Shown here one piece after another: positions 10,201 through 19,575 of a stretch of 64,000 nucleotides of DNA. This DNA is from Sorghum bicolor (lineage: Eukaryota; Streptophyta; Magnoliopsida; Poales; Poaceae). Made by a program: the position numbers and the translations under genes. The stretch is taken from assembly GCF_000003195.3 (NCBI RefSeq), contig NC_012873.2:6905894-6969893 (forward strand), in the 5' to 3' direction. The notes beneath the pieces were generated by a model. It was not told the origin of the DNA. It saw only the letters and a list, made by a program, of their open reading frames with translations, and ran no database searches. The stretch's first letter is position 1; the number at the start of each line of letters is the position of its first letter.

Positions 10201-10417
10201 GTCGACAGTGATCGGCGACATCAATCTGTGCGGAACGGCCACTCCTCCAGACCAGCCGAGTTCAGATAGGTCGGCCAGGGAGTTGTCGGGCGCGTCCGTT
10301 GCGGGAGATGGGCGGTCGACGCCTGCGGTCTCGACCAGCCAGGCGCCGGTGGCCCCGACCCCTTCGTCCGGGCAGCAGGGCCAGGCGGGTGATCTGCCCG
10401 AGCAGCTAGGCCAATAA
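7268..10417 (+). CDS. Antisense additional gene of the Tat element: 'putative gypsy type transposon' protein, six exons
   Basis: I infer exons 7268-8155, 8225-8688, 8748-9290, 9363-9561, 9635-9760 and 9843-10417; all five introns (59-82 bp) are GT...AG. Exon 1 (296 aa) has the conserved core of the grass 'putative gypsy type transposon' family (Pfam Transposase_28 type): VPVHPFLQGLLLYYEIG, then LHPNSILLISTFIHRCEA and GIEPHFDLFRYLFCLR. Exon 2 is acidic and Pro/Ala-rich with a basic NLS-like PKRRRLVR followed by DDDDEEE. Exons 4-5 form a heptad-rich coiled coil (VDRLRAEVGEKVVEM, VASLRQEKEQLSQQL). Exon 6 is unique and ends before AATAAA. Intron 1 is 69 bp and open, so retention would not stop translation. 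Exon 3 changes frame near the C run at 8825-8829; one extra C would restore it, so this copy is probably broken. The gene converges on pol, with 277 bp between their stops. Its function is unknown. Confidence 0.8.
8825..8829 (+). other. Putative 1-nt frameshift in the antisense gene
   Basis: The frame entering exon 3 from exon 2 (Ser/Gly/Pro-rich) is left shortly after this C5 run. The frame that joins correctly to exon 4 (reading EEIDGRPRDGRQHVYVWR near 9135) is offset by one and is open back to here. A single missing C explains it. An alternative splice site in exon 3 is not excluded. Confidence 0.5.
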
Positions 10418-10488
10418 AGTAGTCTGTAGGAATAGACTAGTGTCTGCCCGTCAGGGTATTTATTGTAAACTTTGTATGTAAAGTTTGT

Positions 10489-10494
10489 AATAAA
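10489..10494 (+). terminator. Candidate poly(A) signal of the antisense gene
   Basis: AATAAA lies 72 bp after the stop at 10415-10417, preceded by T-rich 'tatttattgtaaactttgt'. Another AATAAA overlaps the stop codon itself (10413-10418). Confidence 0.5.
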
Positions 10495-10694
10495 GTTTGC
10501 TTTTTGTCATGACTGTTGTTTTGAGCGCTGCAAGAATATCTGAGTGACGTGTCACCGTATTTGTCTTGGTTGTCGCTAAGAGCATCCGTTGCAGGAGTTT
10601 TGCCGAGTGCTGTGTGTGACAAGGTATAGGCAAAAAATAGAGAATTTCATTATCAAAAATTATAAGATACTTACAAAAGAAAGTCATTAAAACT

Positions 10695-13600
10695 TTATGG
10701 ATAGAAACGTCGCAGTTTGTCGATGTGCCAAGAGTTAGGCACTCGTGTTCCGTCTGGGTATGCCAATCTGTAGGACGTAGGTCGTGTGACCTCGGTCACC
10801 ACGAAGGGTCCTTCCCAGGGAGTGGATAGCTTGTGCATTCCCTCCTGGCTTGTTTTCCATCGAAGCACCAGATCGCCGACCACGAAGGAACGGTCCTTGA
10901 CATTCCTGTTGTAGTATCGCCTGACTGCTGCGAGATATTTTGCTGTTCGGAGACATGAAACTAAACGCTTTTCCTCCATGCAATTGATTTCGAGTTCTCT
11001 GGCGTTGTCGGCGGTCGCCTGGTCGAAGTGCTCGATTCTAGGAGATCCGAAGTGTATGTCAGACGGCAGGACCGCCTCTGCACCGTACACCATGAAGTAG
11101 GGAGACACCCCTGTGTTTCGACTGGTCTGAGTTCGGAGGCCCCAGACCACTGCCGGCAATTCTTTCATCCATCGACCGGGTGCTCTGTCGTTTTCGGTGT
11201 ACAACCTTTTCTTTAGGGCGTCAACGATCATTCCGTTAGCACGTTCAACTTGACCGTTGGCACGTGGATGTGCCACTGACACATATTTTATGACTATGCC
11301 TCTGTCATCGCAGAAATCCCAAAAAGTGGTGCCAGTAAACTGAGTGCCCAGGTCGGTGATTATGCTGTTCGGGATGCCGAATCTGTGTATGATTTGATTG
11401 AGGAACTCCACAGCCTTCTCGGAGGTTGCCTTGACCAGGGGCATGTATTCAATCCACTTGGAGAACTTGTCGATTAACACGAAGACAAACTTGAAATTGC
11501 CCGGGGCTGGTTTAAATGGTCCGATCATGTCAAGCCCCCAGCAAGCAAAGGGCCAAGACGACGGGATGGTTTGAATTTCATGGGCAGGTACGTGGGTCCT
11601 CTTAGCGAAAAACTGACATCCTTCGCAATGCCGAACCAGTTTTTCTGCGTCGCCGACCGCGGTTGGCCAATAAAAACCTGCTCGGAAAGCCTTTCCGACC
11701 AGCGTTCTAGATGCGGCGTGATTGCCGCAGGATCCAGCGTGTATGTCCTCCAAGAGCTTGATACCATCATCTTGGGGTATGCACTTGAGCAGTACTTCGG
11801 AGCTTGCGTTTTTCCGCATGAGTTTTCCGTCGACCAGGATGTAGTTCTTTGATCGTCGGATGAGGCGCTCGTTCTCTGTTTTGTCCTGAAAGCCTGTCCC
11901 GTCTGATATGTATTTGATGAACGGGGTACGCCAGTCACGCCCACCGGTTGTCGGAGTGGCGTCATCTATGAGCATTGCCTCGGTGGGTTGCTTGTCGACC
12001 AGGGGGGAGCTTACGCTCGGCTCATGGATGTCCTGGACGAAAATACCCCGCGGGATTTGGGCCCGAGATGAGCCTAACTTTGACAACGCATCTGCTGCTT
12101 GGTTCTTATCCCGGACCACGTGAATGTACTCTATGCCATAGAAGTTAGTTTCCCATTTGCGAATTTCTTTGCAGTAGAGATCCATCTTCTCGTGGGTTGC
12201 GTCCCACTCCTTGTTGAGCTGGTTGATGACCAAAGCGGAGTCGCCATAGACATAGAGGCGCTTGACCCCCAGTTCAACGGCTAGTCGTATGCCATGCAAG
12301 CATGCTTCGTATTCGGCGACGTTATTTGACGCCGGAAAAAGGATCCGAAGGACGTAACGGAGTTTGTCCTTGTTGGGTGATACGAACAATATCCCAGCGC
12401 CTGCACCGTTGATGTTCAAGGACCCGTCAAAGAACATTGACCAGTGGTCTGAGACATCGGGAACGGAAGGCTCGTTGAGATCCGTCCATTCGGCAATGAA
12501 ATCGACCAGGGCTTGAGACTTGACAGTGGTGCGACTCTGGAACTCCAGGGAAAATGGACATAATTCCATTGCCCATTTCACGATTCTGCCATTGGCGTCT
12601 TTATTGCGCAGGATGTCCCCGAGAGGGAAGCTGGTTGTTACCAGGACTCGATGGCCGTCGAAGTAGTGCTTCAGTTTTCTTGACGTTATCAGGATGGCGT
12701 ATATAAGCTTCTGTATTTGTGGGTACCTGGCCTTGGACTCATTTAAGACTTCGCTTATGAAGTAAACGGGTCTCTGGACCTTGAAGACGTGACCTGGTTC
12801 ATCTCGCTCGACCACTATTGCCGTGGAAACAACCCTGTCGGTTGCAGCAATGTAAAGGAGTAGGTCTTCATTGGGCTGAGGCGCTGTGAGGACAGGTGGT
12901 GAAGTGAGGAAGGTCTTAAGCTGAGTGAACGCAGCGTCGGCTTCCTCTGTCCACGAAAATTTTTCTGACGCTTTCAATAGTTTGAAGAAAGGGAGGCCTT
13001 TTTCTCCCAGCCTTGAGATGAAACGACTGAGGGCGGCCATGCATCCGGTTAGCTTCTGAATATCCTTGACGTTCTTCGGTGGTCGCATGTCGAGTACGGC
13101 TTTGACTTTTGAAGGGTTTGGTCGTATGCCGTCGCGACTGACGACGTTGCCGAGCAGTAGACCGGAAGGAACGCCGAAAATGCACTTCTTGGGGTTGAGC
13201 TTCCACTTGTACCTATTGAGTGCCTTGAAGGTTCGGTCTAAGTTGTCGATTAGGGTGCTCGCGTCCCTTGTTTTTACGACCACATCGTCCACATAGGCCT
13301 CGACGAGGTCATCGCGGATCTCGTCGTGGAGGCATTGCTGGATGGCCCTTTGATAAGTGGCCCCGGCATTTTTAAGTCCGAAAGACATGGTAGTGTAGCA
13401 GTATGCGCCGAAGGGTGTGATGAAGGATGTTTTGATCTGATCTTCTTCCTTTAGCGAGATCTGGTGATAACCAGAGTAGCAATCTAGAAAGGAGAGGAGT
13501 TCGCATCCGGCCGTTGAGTCGACCACCTCGTCGATGCGAGGAAGACCAAAAGGATCTTTAGGACAGTGTTTGTTGAGATCGGTGTAATCAACGCACATTC

Positions 13601-13880
13601 TCCATTCATTATTCTTTTTGCGTACAAGAACCGGATTGGCGAGCCAATCGGGGTGATACACTTCTTTTATGAATCCGGCTGCTAGAAGCCGTGTTATTTC
13701 TGTCCTAATAGCCTCCTTTTTGTCACGAGCGAACCGTCGCAGTTTTTGCTTGATTGGTCTTGCGGTCTTCGAGACATTTAAGGAGTGCTCGATCAGGTTT
13801 CGTGGGACACCGGGCATGTCTGCAGGTTTCCATGCGAAAACGCTCACGTTGTCCCTTAGAAAACTGACGAGCGCGTCTTC
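10695..13880 (-). CDS. pol: Pol: reverse transcriptase, RNase H, second RNase H-like domain, integrase
   Basis: The frame runs from the codon after the gag TAG (13881-13883) to TAA at 10695-10697. Numbering from the GTG codon at 13847 (1,050 aa): RT has [22 protein letters not shown] (split here: CVDYTDLN at 85, LPRID at 102) and the catalytic YVDD at 185-188. RNase H and a tether follow to about 450. A second, archaeal-like RNase H spans 465-590 with D474, E514, D536 and D586. Integrase has the zinc ligands H703, H710, C741, C744 and a D,D35E core at D773, D832, E868, ending in a chromatin-proximal basic tail. Two RNase H domains mark the Tat lineage. The frame has no internal stop. It has no ATG at its head, so it is expected as part of a gag-pol polyprotein, not as a separate protein. 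Confidence 0.93.
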   Translation of the reverse strand, partial: EDALVSFLRDNVSVFAWKPADMPGVPRNLIEHSLNVSKTARPIKQKLRRFARDKKEAIRTEITRLLAAGFIKEVYHPDWLANPVLVRKKNNEWRMCVDYTDLNKHCPKDPFGLPRIDEVVDSTAGCELLSFLDCYSGYHQISLKEEDQIKTSFITPFGAYCYTTMSFGLKNAGATYQRAIQQCLHDEIRDDLVEAYVDDVVVKTRDASTLIDNLDRTFKALNRYKWKLNPKKCIFGVPSGLLLGNVVSRDGIRPNPSKVKAVLDMRPPKNVKDIQKLTGCMAALSRFISRLGEKGLPFFKLLKASEKFSWTEEADAAFTQLKTFLTSPPVLTAPQPNEDLLLYIAATDRVVSTAIVVERDEPGHVFKVQRPVYFISEVLNESKARYPQIQKLIYAILITSRKLKHYFDGHRVLVTTSFPLGDILRNKDANGRIVKWAMELCPFSLEFQSRTTVKSQALVDFIAEWTDLNEPSVPDVSDHWSMFFDGSLNINGAGAGILFVSPNKDKLRYVLRILFPASNNVAEYEACLHGIRLAVELGVKRLYVYGDSALVINQLNKEWDATHEKMDLYCKEIRKWETNFYGIEYIHVVRDKNQAADALSKLGSSRAQIPRGIFVQDIHEPSVSSPLVDKQPTEAMLIDDATPTTGGRDWRTPFIKYISDGTGFQDKTENERLIRRSKNYILVDGKLMRKNASSEVLLKCIPQDDGIKLLEDIHAGSCGNHAASRTLVGKAFRAGFYWPTAVGDAEKLVRHCEGCQFFAKRTHVPAHEIQTIPSSWPFACWGLDMIGPFKPAPGNFKFVFVLIDKFSKWIEYMPLVKATSEKAVEFLNQIIHRFGIPNSIITDLGTQFTGTTFWDFCDDRGIVIKYVSVAHPRANGQVERANGMIVDALKKRLYTENDRAPGRWMKELPAVVWGLRTQTSRNTGVSPYFMVYGAEAVLPSDIHFGSPRIEHFDQATADNARELEINCMEEKRLVSCLRTAKYLAAVRRYYNRNVKDRSFVVGDLVLRWKTSQEGMHKLSTPWEGPFVVTEVTRPTSYRLAYPDGTRVPNSWHIDKLRRFYP

Positions 13881-13883
13881 CTA
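13881..13883 (-). other. In-frame TAG between protease and RT
   Basis: The codon at 13883-13881 is TAG, 12 codons before the GTG at 13847 in the same frame. The flanking residues (LDPK before; EDALVSFL...[10 protein letters not shown] after) are contiguous in related gypsy polyproteins as I remember them, usually with Gln there. A CAG to TAG change is a single transition at a CHG site. Confidence 0.8.
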
Positions 13884-16315
13884 TTTTGGATCCAGGTTAG
13901 CCCCGATGAGGGCTGTCTTCTCGGGGTTGCCCTCGACCAGCTGCACTTCTTTGTACTCCTTGGATTTCGAGTTCTTTCTGGCTGTCTCCTGCTCGGGTAA
14001 TCGGAGCTGGTCGGGAGGCAGCTGTGCAGCTTGGTTTGCTGTTTCCGCCATGCGGATTGAGAGGTCGATTGCCTCGGTGATCTTGAAGCTTTCTTCTTCG
14101 CAGGTGTACGCAGTGTAGACGTTGCCTCTGACGGTTAGGACACCCTTCTCCGTGGGCATCTTAAGGACTAGGTATGAGTAGTGCGGGACTGCCATGAACT
14201 TTGTCAGCGATGGGCGGCCCAGTATGGCGTGATAGGTCCCGTCGAAATCCGCGACTACGAAGTTGATGAACTCCGTCCGGAAGTGATCGGGTGTGCCGAA
14301 TTGGACAGGCAATGTTATCTGCCCGAGGGGCACCGAACTTTGACCTAGCAAAACCCCCCAAAATTGGGCGTCGTAAGGTTTTAGTTGTGCCGGTGATATC
14401 TTGAGGGCGGGCAGGCTGTTGCGGAAGAGGATGTCGATGGAGCTTCCCCCGTCCACGAGCACGCGCTCGAATCTGATGCTGTTGATGCAGGGGTCAAGAA
14501 TCAGTGGGAAACGACCCGGCTCTGGGATAGCAGCCCACTGGTCCTTCCTGCTGAACGAGATCTCCCTGTGGGACCACGTGGGAAATTTCGGATCTGCGAT
14601 CAGCCCGTCCGTGCTGTCTATGTTGAGGCAGGCTCTCTTTAACAGCTTTCTTTCTCGCTTGGACTCAGTGGAGACCTTGCCTCCGAAAATGGAGTGGACC
14701 ACGTCAGTGGGGCTGACGTATTGGTGTCGGGGGTCCCTATCTTGGTCCTCATCCTCATCTTCGTGGTCGTGCCCGTCGCGCTTGTTATTTTTCTTGGCGG
14801 AGTCGTCTTGGGCGGCCCGCCGTGTATAGATACTTTTGAGGACGCGGCACTCTTCCATGGTATGATTGGACTTTGGGTGTAGTTGGCATGGTCCCTTCAA
14901 CGTTTTGTTGTAGTCTTCTTGGTAGTCCCGTCGTCCATTGGGTCGTTTGACCGTATTTACTTCGTGGTCGTAGTCGCGGGGGCGTTTTCCTCTGAAGTCG
15001 TCGCGCCGCCGATCCCAACCCTCTCGGTGATCGCGGTTGTCGGAGCGGCGGTGATTTCTGCTGTCGTAGCGACCACGACCGTCATCTCGCCGGGGAGGCT
15101 GGTCGGGACCTCTCGCATCGTCTCGGATTAGTTTTTCTGCGTCGTCGGCATCGGCGTAATTTTTAGCCGTGGCGAGGAGCTCTGCTACCGTTGTTGGACG
15201 TTTACGCAACAGCTTGTTCCTCAGCGCTTCGTGGAATCGCAGGCCCTTGATGAAGGCTGAGATGGCCTCGTCATGAGAAATCTTCGGGATTTTGAGGCGC
15301 ATATCCGAGAATCGTCGGATGTAATCGCGCAGAGGTTCGTTCCTCCTGTCCCTTATCCTTTCAAGGTCATACTTGTTTCCAGGCTGCTCGCATGTGGCGA
15401 TGAAGTTGTCGATGAAAGCCTGGCGCAGCTCTTCCCAAGAGTCGAAGGAGTCCTCGGGCAAGCCGAGAAGCCACTGATGACCAGCCTGGTCGAGGACTAC
15501 GGGGAAGTAGTTGGCCATGACGTGCTCATCCCCTGCCGCTGATCGGACGGCGATTTCATAGAGGGTGATCCAGTTCTCTGGATTTTCCTTGCCGTCGTAT
15601 TTTTTAAGTTTTTCGAGCTTGAAATTGCGGGGCCACACGACCTGGCGGAGGTGTGAGGAGAACTGTCTTAGGCCCGGAGGACCGTGCGTTGCATCGTACT
15701 CGATGCGGCGCAGGTTTTCGTGGACTGCCCTCTCTGCGGCGCGCCTGTTGATGCGGTCCCGGGCATCTTTGGGAGGGATGCTGTGGCGGAGATCCCTGTA
15801 TTGATTTTCTTCTTGGCCGCGTGCGCGGTTCTGCTGGCGGCGGCCATCGGCGTCCCGACTACCATCGTCGCGCCGTGAGTCCCCTCGACGGTTGTCGGGG
15901 GAGCGGCTGCGGTGACGCCTGCTGGGTGAGGCCCGGCTACGATTAGTCTGGTCGGAGGCGGCTCCCGTATAAGAGACGTCCTGGACTCTCTTGAGCAGAG
16001 TGGCTGTCTGTCCCATTGCGGCGATCAGGTGTGCTCGGATGCTGGTCCGGACTCCCTGGCATTCGGGGGTATCAGGAAGCCGATCTAGGTTAGCCATGGC
16101 AACAGCCACGTTGGCGCTTGGCGTTTTGTAGACTGGCTGGTCCCCGACCATGTCAAAGGCATCGTTGAGATTATTTGGTGGCATTTGTTGTTGCTCGTCC
16201 GCACGTCGTCGGGCGCGCTCGGCGTTACGCTGTTCGCGGAGTTGCCTCTGGTCATCTGTTTCTCCATCAACGTCGGGTTCGTCGGCGCTGACATTGAACA
16301 CAATATCCCCTCGGC
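13881..16315 (-). CDS. gag: Gag (main part) plus aspartic protease
   Basis: The frame is open from the homopolymer at 16316-16327 to TAG at 13881-13883. In the 835-aa reading that starts at 16388, an Arg/Asp-rich region is followed by the retrotransposon Gag domain at about 258-420 (YDGKENPENWITLYEI, FIKGLRFHEALRNKLL). A CxxH...H...C knuckle-like motif is at 501-514 (CQLHPKSNHTMEEC), and a retropepsin-type protease has VDGGSSIDIL at 645 and ILGRPSL at 722. It ends ANLDPK-TAG. The RT frame continues in phase after that TAG, so gag-PR and pol are one frame split by one amber codon. Confidence 0.92.
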
Positions 16316-16327
16316 GGGGGGGGGGGG
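16316..16327. other. 12-nt G homopolymer that breaks the gag frame
   Basis: The plus strand has 12 G here (C12 in gag sense). The upstream gag frame enters as Pro codons and leaves in a frame that soon stops at 16267. The downstream gag frame is offset by one. Eleven residues would make the frame continuous. Confidence 0.85.
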
Positions 16328-17016
16328 AATATCGGGAATCGGTCGAAACCCGGAGGGTGTGAAGGAAAATCCAGGTCGTAGTCCTCATCTTCGGTGTTTA
16401 TAACCTCGGTGGGGACGGAGCCGGTGCTTGAGTTGGTGCTGGAAACCTGGTCGTCCCGTATTTCTCGGATGGTCACCATGTTGACGTGGTGACGATTGTT
16501 CCTTGTCGGCAACCAACCCGCCTTGCTGAAAGCGGACTGGATGTGCTGTGAGTAAACAGAGGCCGAGTTGTTCAGGCCGCAAGGATAGCCTTCCTTCTTG
16601 AGCTCGACGGATCGTCCTGAGGGGGTTGAGGTTATCGTCAAAGACGTTCCCAGCCGTTCGTGTGTGGTGACACGAGTTGGCCGGCGAGATTTGAAAAAAT
16701 CCGCTGGAGCAGCTTGGTCGGGCCGACGCAGAACTCCATCTATTGGTTGGGAAACTTCGAGTAGCTTGGAGTCAGCGCGATCAAGCGCTTGGAGAAGGTC
16801 CGAGCAGTCGATCTCCTTTCCCTTGTAGAGTGGGAACGGTGGTCGGGCGCTTGGTGCCGTCGTGCGCGTGGTCGGAGACGGCGTGATCTCAGATTGGATC
16901 TGGGTCTCTTTTGGAACCGTAGTCGCGAAGCCGCCGCTGCATGTCGTCCACGTGATCTGGCGGACGGTAAACGTGAGGCCTTCGGGCACGGTCGCGGAAG
17001 CTGGGATCGTGACCAT
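16316..17016 (-). CDS. gag: Gag N-terminal part, ahead of the frameshift
   Basis: ATG at 17014-17016 lies 48 bp after the LTR and begins MVTIPASATVPEGLTF. The region is Ser/Thr/Pro-rich, with KEGYPCGLNNSASVYSQHIQ in the middle and an acidic NTEDEDYDLDFPSHPPGFD end. It then enters the poly-Pro stretch at the C12 run. In the genomic frame it terminates at 16267. The frame also stays open upstream into the PBS without an ATG, so 17016 is the first plausible start. Confidence 0.75.
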
Positions 17017-17045
17017 CTTGTTCGCCGGAAAAGTTGCACGCACAC

Positions 17046-17063
17046 CCCCTACCTGGCGCGCCA
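17046..17063 (-). other. Primer-binding site of the gypsy element
   Basis: On the minus strand, one base after the LTR end, the sequence reads TGGCGCGCCAGGTAGGGG. It starts with the TGG expected to pair with a tRNA CCA end. I did not assign the tRNA species. Confidence 0.75.
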
Positions 17064-17064
17064 C

Positions 17065-17524
17065 TGTCGACGAAAGCTAGTCGGCAGTCTACCTTGGGGT
17101 ATACCCACGGTAGTAGTTTATCGGTAGATGGTGCGCAAACTACGAACTCGATGGTGACGCAAGACACGGACAAGCTTTTTATCCAGGTTCGGCCGCCGAG
17201 TTGGCGTAATACCTACGTCCTGCGTCTGGTTGTATTGATTTGTGCTGAGAGAATATGATGTCCTAGGGGGGTCCCTTGCCCCTCCTTATATAGTCTGGAG
17301 GGCAGGGTTACAGATCTGGAAACTAATCCTAGTCGGTTACAATTGCCATAGATAGTTCAATATCAATTCCTATTCTAACCGACTAGAATCCTGCTTGATC
17401 TCCACGTCTTGTTTCTTTGCGCGAAACTCCGTGCTGTCGGATTAAGCCTTGAACTCGTCTCGTAGTGGGCCAAGCTTCCTGGCCGAAGTCTAGCCGTAAG
17501 GGTATAGGGGTTTATACCCCCACA
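17065..17524 (-). repeat. 5' LTR of the gypsy element (right LTR)
   Basis: 460 bp with TG...CA ends. The minus strand carries CTATATAAGG at 17286-17294 as the likely promoter TATA. Four transitions distinguish it from 5537-5996. A palindromic terminal stretch GGGGTATAAACCCC lies at its outer end. Confidence 0.97.
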
Positions 17525-17529
17525 ATAAG
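17525..17529. repeat. Target-site duplication ATAAG (right)
   Basis: It directly follows the CA end of the right LTR and equals 5532-5536. Confidence 0.95.
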
Positions 17530-17544
17530 CCTAGTAGAACGAGC

Positions 17545-17645
17545 ATATTCGTTGGTCTAAAAAGCCATAGCTAAAAGTAATGTTTATTGATTTATCATGA
17601 GGGAAAACATTATTGACTGGCAGGAAAATACGGCTAAAGGAAGCA
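17545..17645. mobile_element. Short MITE of the 'gctgatttattgtgagag' family
   Basis: The phrases 'ttgatttatcatgagggaaaacatt' (shortened here) and 'agccatagctaaaagtaatg' match sequences at 43126-43200, 43475-43560, 49552-49655 and 53345-53455. The outer ends are diverged, so borders are approximate. Confidence 0.45.
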
Positions 17646-17653
17646 AACCGTGA

Positions 17654-17891
17654 GGCCTTGTTTAGTTACACTCAAAATCTAAAAAAAATTTCATGATTTC
17701 CCATCACATCGAATTTTACAGCACATGGAGCATTAAATATAGATAAAAAATAGCTCATTATACAGTTTGTCTATAATTTGTGAGATGAATCTTTTAAGCC
17801 TAGTTAGTCTATTATTAGATAATAATTGTCAAACACAAACGAAAATGCTACAATAGCCGAATTCAAAAAGTTTTTGCATCTAAACAAGACC
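17654..17891. mobile_element. Tourist/PIF-Harbinger MITE (GGCCTTGTTTAG family)
   Basis: It starts GGCCTTGTTTAG and ends TAAACAAGACC. The interior 'ggagcattaaatatagataa' and 'cctagttagtctatta' match the other family members. The flanks are TGA and TCA, so the duplication has decayed. Confidence 0.8.
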
Positions 17892-18336
17892 TCATTAGAA
17901 AGACAAAAACACCATCGACGGCATTCCTCTGGCTGCGGCGGCGGTCAGTGGTCTTTGCAGGCTCCCCCTCGGCTCTAGCGTCCGGGAGTCCGACCCTCCC
18001 CTTCGGTGTCTCTTCTCATATATGGCTTGAAGCAACAACGAGGCGAACACAAAGACCCACATCTATTTTTTTTATTCTTCAAAGTAAGAATTGTAGGTTT
18101 TGTTTTCTTTTTTTTGCATTTTTATTTTTTTTTAAAAAAATGTTGCATTGTGTTCTTGTAACGTAGATAAAGAACTTATACTTTGATTATTACCAGGGCG
18201 ACACCAGCTCACTTTGCCTAATGCCTTGTTACCACTATAAACAAATATTTTACCTAGTGTATATTTTAAGAAAATTATATATACTACTTGAGTTGTGCAT
18301 CAGGATCAATTTTGTACTGGTTTTTGTCCTTTATTA

Positions 18337-18562
18337 GGCCTGGTTTAGTTCTCAAAATTTTTTAAGATTCTCCATTACATTAAATCATTGGACACATGCA
18401 TGGAGCATTAAATATAGAAGAAAATAAAAACTAATTTTATAGTTTGTCTGTAATTTGCGAAACAAATCTTTTGAACCTATATCTATGATTAGACAATATT
18501 ATGAAATACAAAAGAAAGTACTACAATAGCCAAAACTAAAAAAATTGTGAACTAAACAAGAC
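18337..18562. mobile_element. Tourist/PIF-Harbinger MITE (GGCCTTGTTTAG family)
   Basis: TIRs GGCCTGGTTTAGTT / AACTAAACAAGAC are flanked by TTA at 18334-18336 and 18563-18565. The interior contains 'acatgcatggagcattaaat'. Confidence 0.85.
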
Positions 18563-18589
18563 TTAATTTATAATTGCACATATACATTG

Positions 18590-18920
18590 GAAAAATTTTA
18601 TACATGGAATACCCAACCGTGAAATCCTAGCTCCGCCATTGCTTAGAAGAATCAAATATACATATTTATGCATGTAACAAATCAATGTGTATATATTTAT
18701 AAATATAATAAATTTAAGTATATAAATTGTTTACCTGGTATTTGCCTAAACGACCGTTTAAACATCTGTTTAGCCCGTTTAATACCGTTTACAACCGTAC
18801 CGTTTAGGCCGGTACCTCATTTTTTGACAGTTTAAACGTTCAACTGTTTAATTTTCTGTTTACCCCCTAAATAAAAATTACTGTTTAATGGCCGTTTAAT
18901 AGGCCCGTTTAGGCGAACAC
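18590..18920. repeat. Right arm of the inverted pair; dense CGTTTA motif array
   Basis: The tract starts with 'ggaatacccaaccgtgaaat...ctccgccattgctt', the inverted counterpart of 5400-5440. It then has 'acatatttatgcatgtaac' and, at 18740-18915, about eleven CGTTTA/TGTTTA motifs such as 'ccgtttaaacatctgtttag'. Clustered short motifs near a terminus resemble subterminal transposase-binding arrays of hAT or CACTA elements; this is inference. Confidence 0.45.
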
Positions 18921-19575
18921 CGCTAGCGACCGCACGCCCCCTTCTTTGCCCCCAACATAGTTGACCCGTTTGCCGCCTCTCAGGAGCTCTGCTCGACGTC
19001 TATGTTTTGGCACTTGCACAGTTTCCCCTCCACCCACCACCAGCCAACGCTAGAAGTCAAGATTTAAACACACAGTATGGATGAGTCATTAAAGCTAGCA
19101 AAAATCCTACATGATCAAAATACTACACGGCAGAAGTATATGTAGGTTCACCCAAAAACTATGGAGTATTAAATATAGACGAAAATCTATATCTATCTGT
19201 AAAAAGTCAAAATTTTAGTCTACCTTTTTTTTTTCTTCTGCCCGTTGTCTCCCATCGCGCCCGGGCTCTTTCCAGCCACGCGCTGCCCGTCACGTGACCA
19301 GTGGCGCGGGGGCTCGCTTTGGTGCCGTCATTTGTCAGATTTCTGTCCGCCACCATGGTTCTGGTTGGGCGCGAGACTGCGACACAAACGGAGAGTTGTC
19401 GATACGACTTGTACTCGATATACAGCCTTGGGCCTTTTACAAGGTACGACTCCGATCCGTATGCAATACAATGCTCCTTGCATGCATGCTACACATGTAT
19501 GGAAGACGGATAGCCAAACAATACACAGTCAAGCAAGGCGTACTACCTATACGACATTGATTGTTTTCTTTCCTA

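Larger units (their letters stand above)
5537..17524 (-). mobile_element. Complete Ty3/gypsy LTR retrotransposon, Tat-type, with antisense gene
   Basis: An 11,988-bp element runs between 5-bp ATAAG duplications. The LTRs are 460 bp and differ by four transitions with no indels. Transcription of gag-pol runs right to left: LTR 17065-17524, PBS, gag, protease, RT, RNase H, a second RNase H-like domain, integrase, a gene on the opposite strand, a PPT-like array, LTR 5537-5996. The dual RNase H and the extra antisense ORF between pol and the 3' LTR are known traits of the Tat lineage (RIRE2/Grande-like). Four differences in 460 bp give about 0.33 Myr at the customary grass LTR rate of 1.3e-8 per site per year. 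The element looks young, but gag-pol is interrupted twice, so it would need slippage and readthrough, or helper proteins, to move. Confidence 0.95.

Noticed and set aside
11340..11360. ITDLGTQF instead of ITDNGTQF as a catalytic defect in integrase
   Set aside because: The catalytic Asp is kept, and Leu at the next position is, as I recall, common in Tat-lineage integrases.
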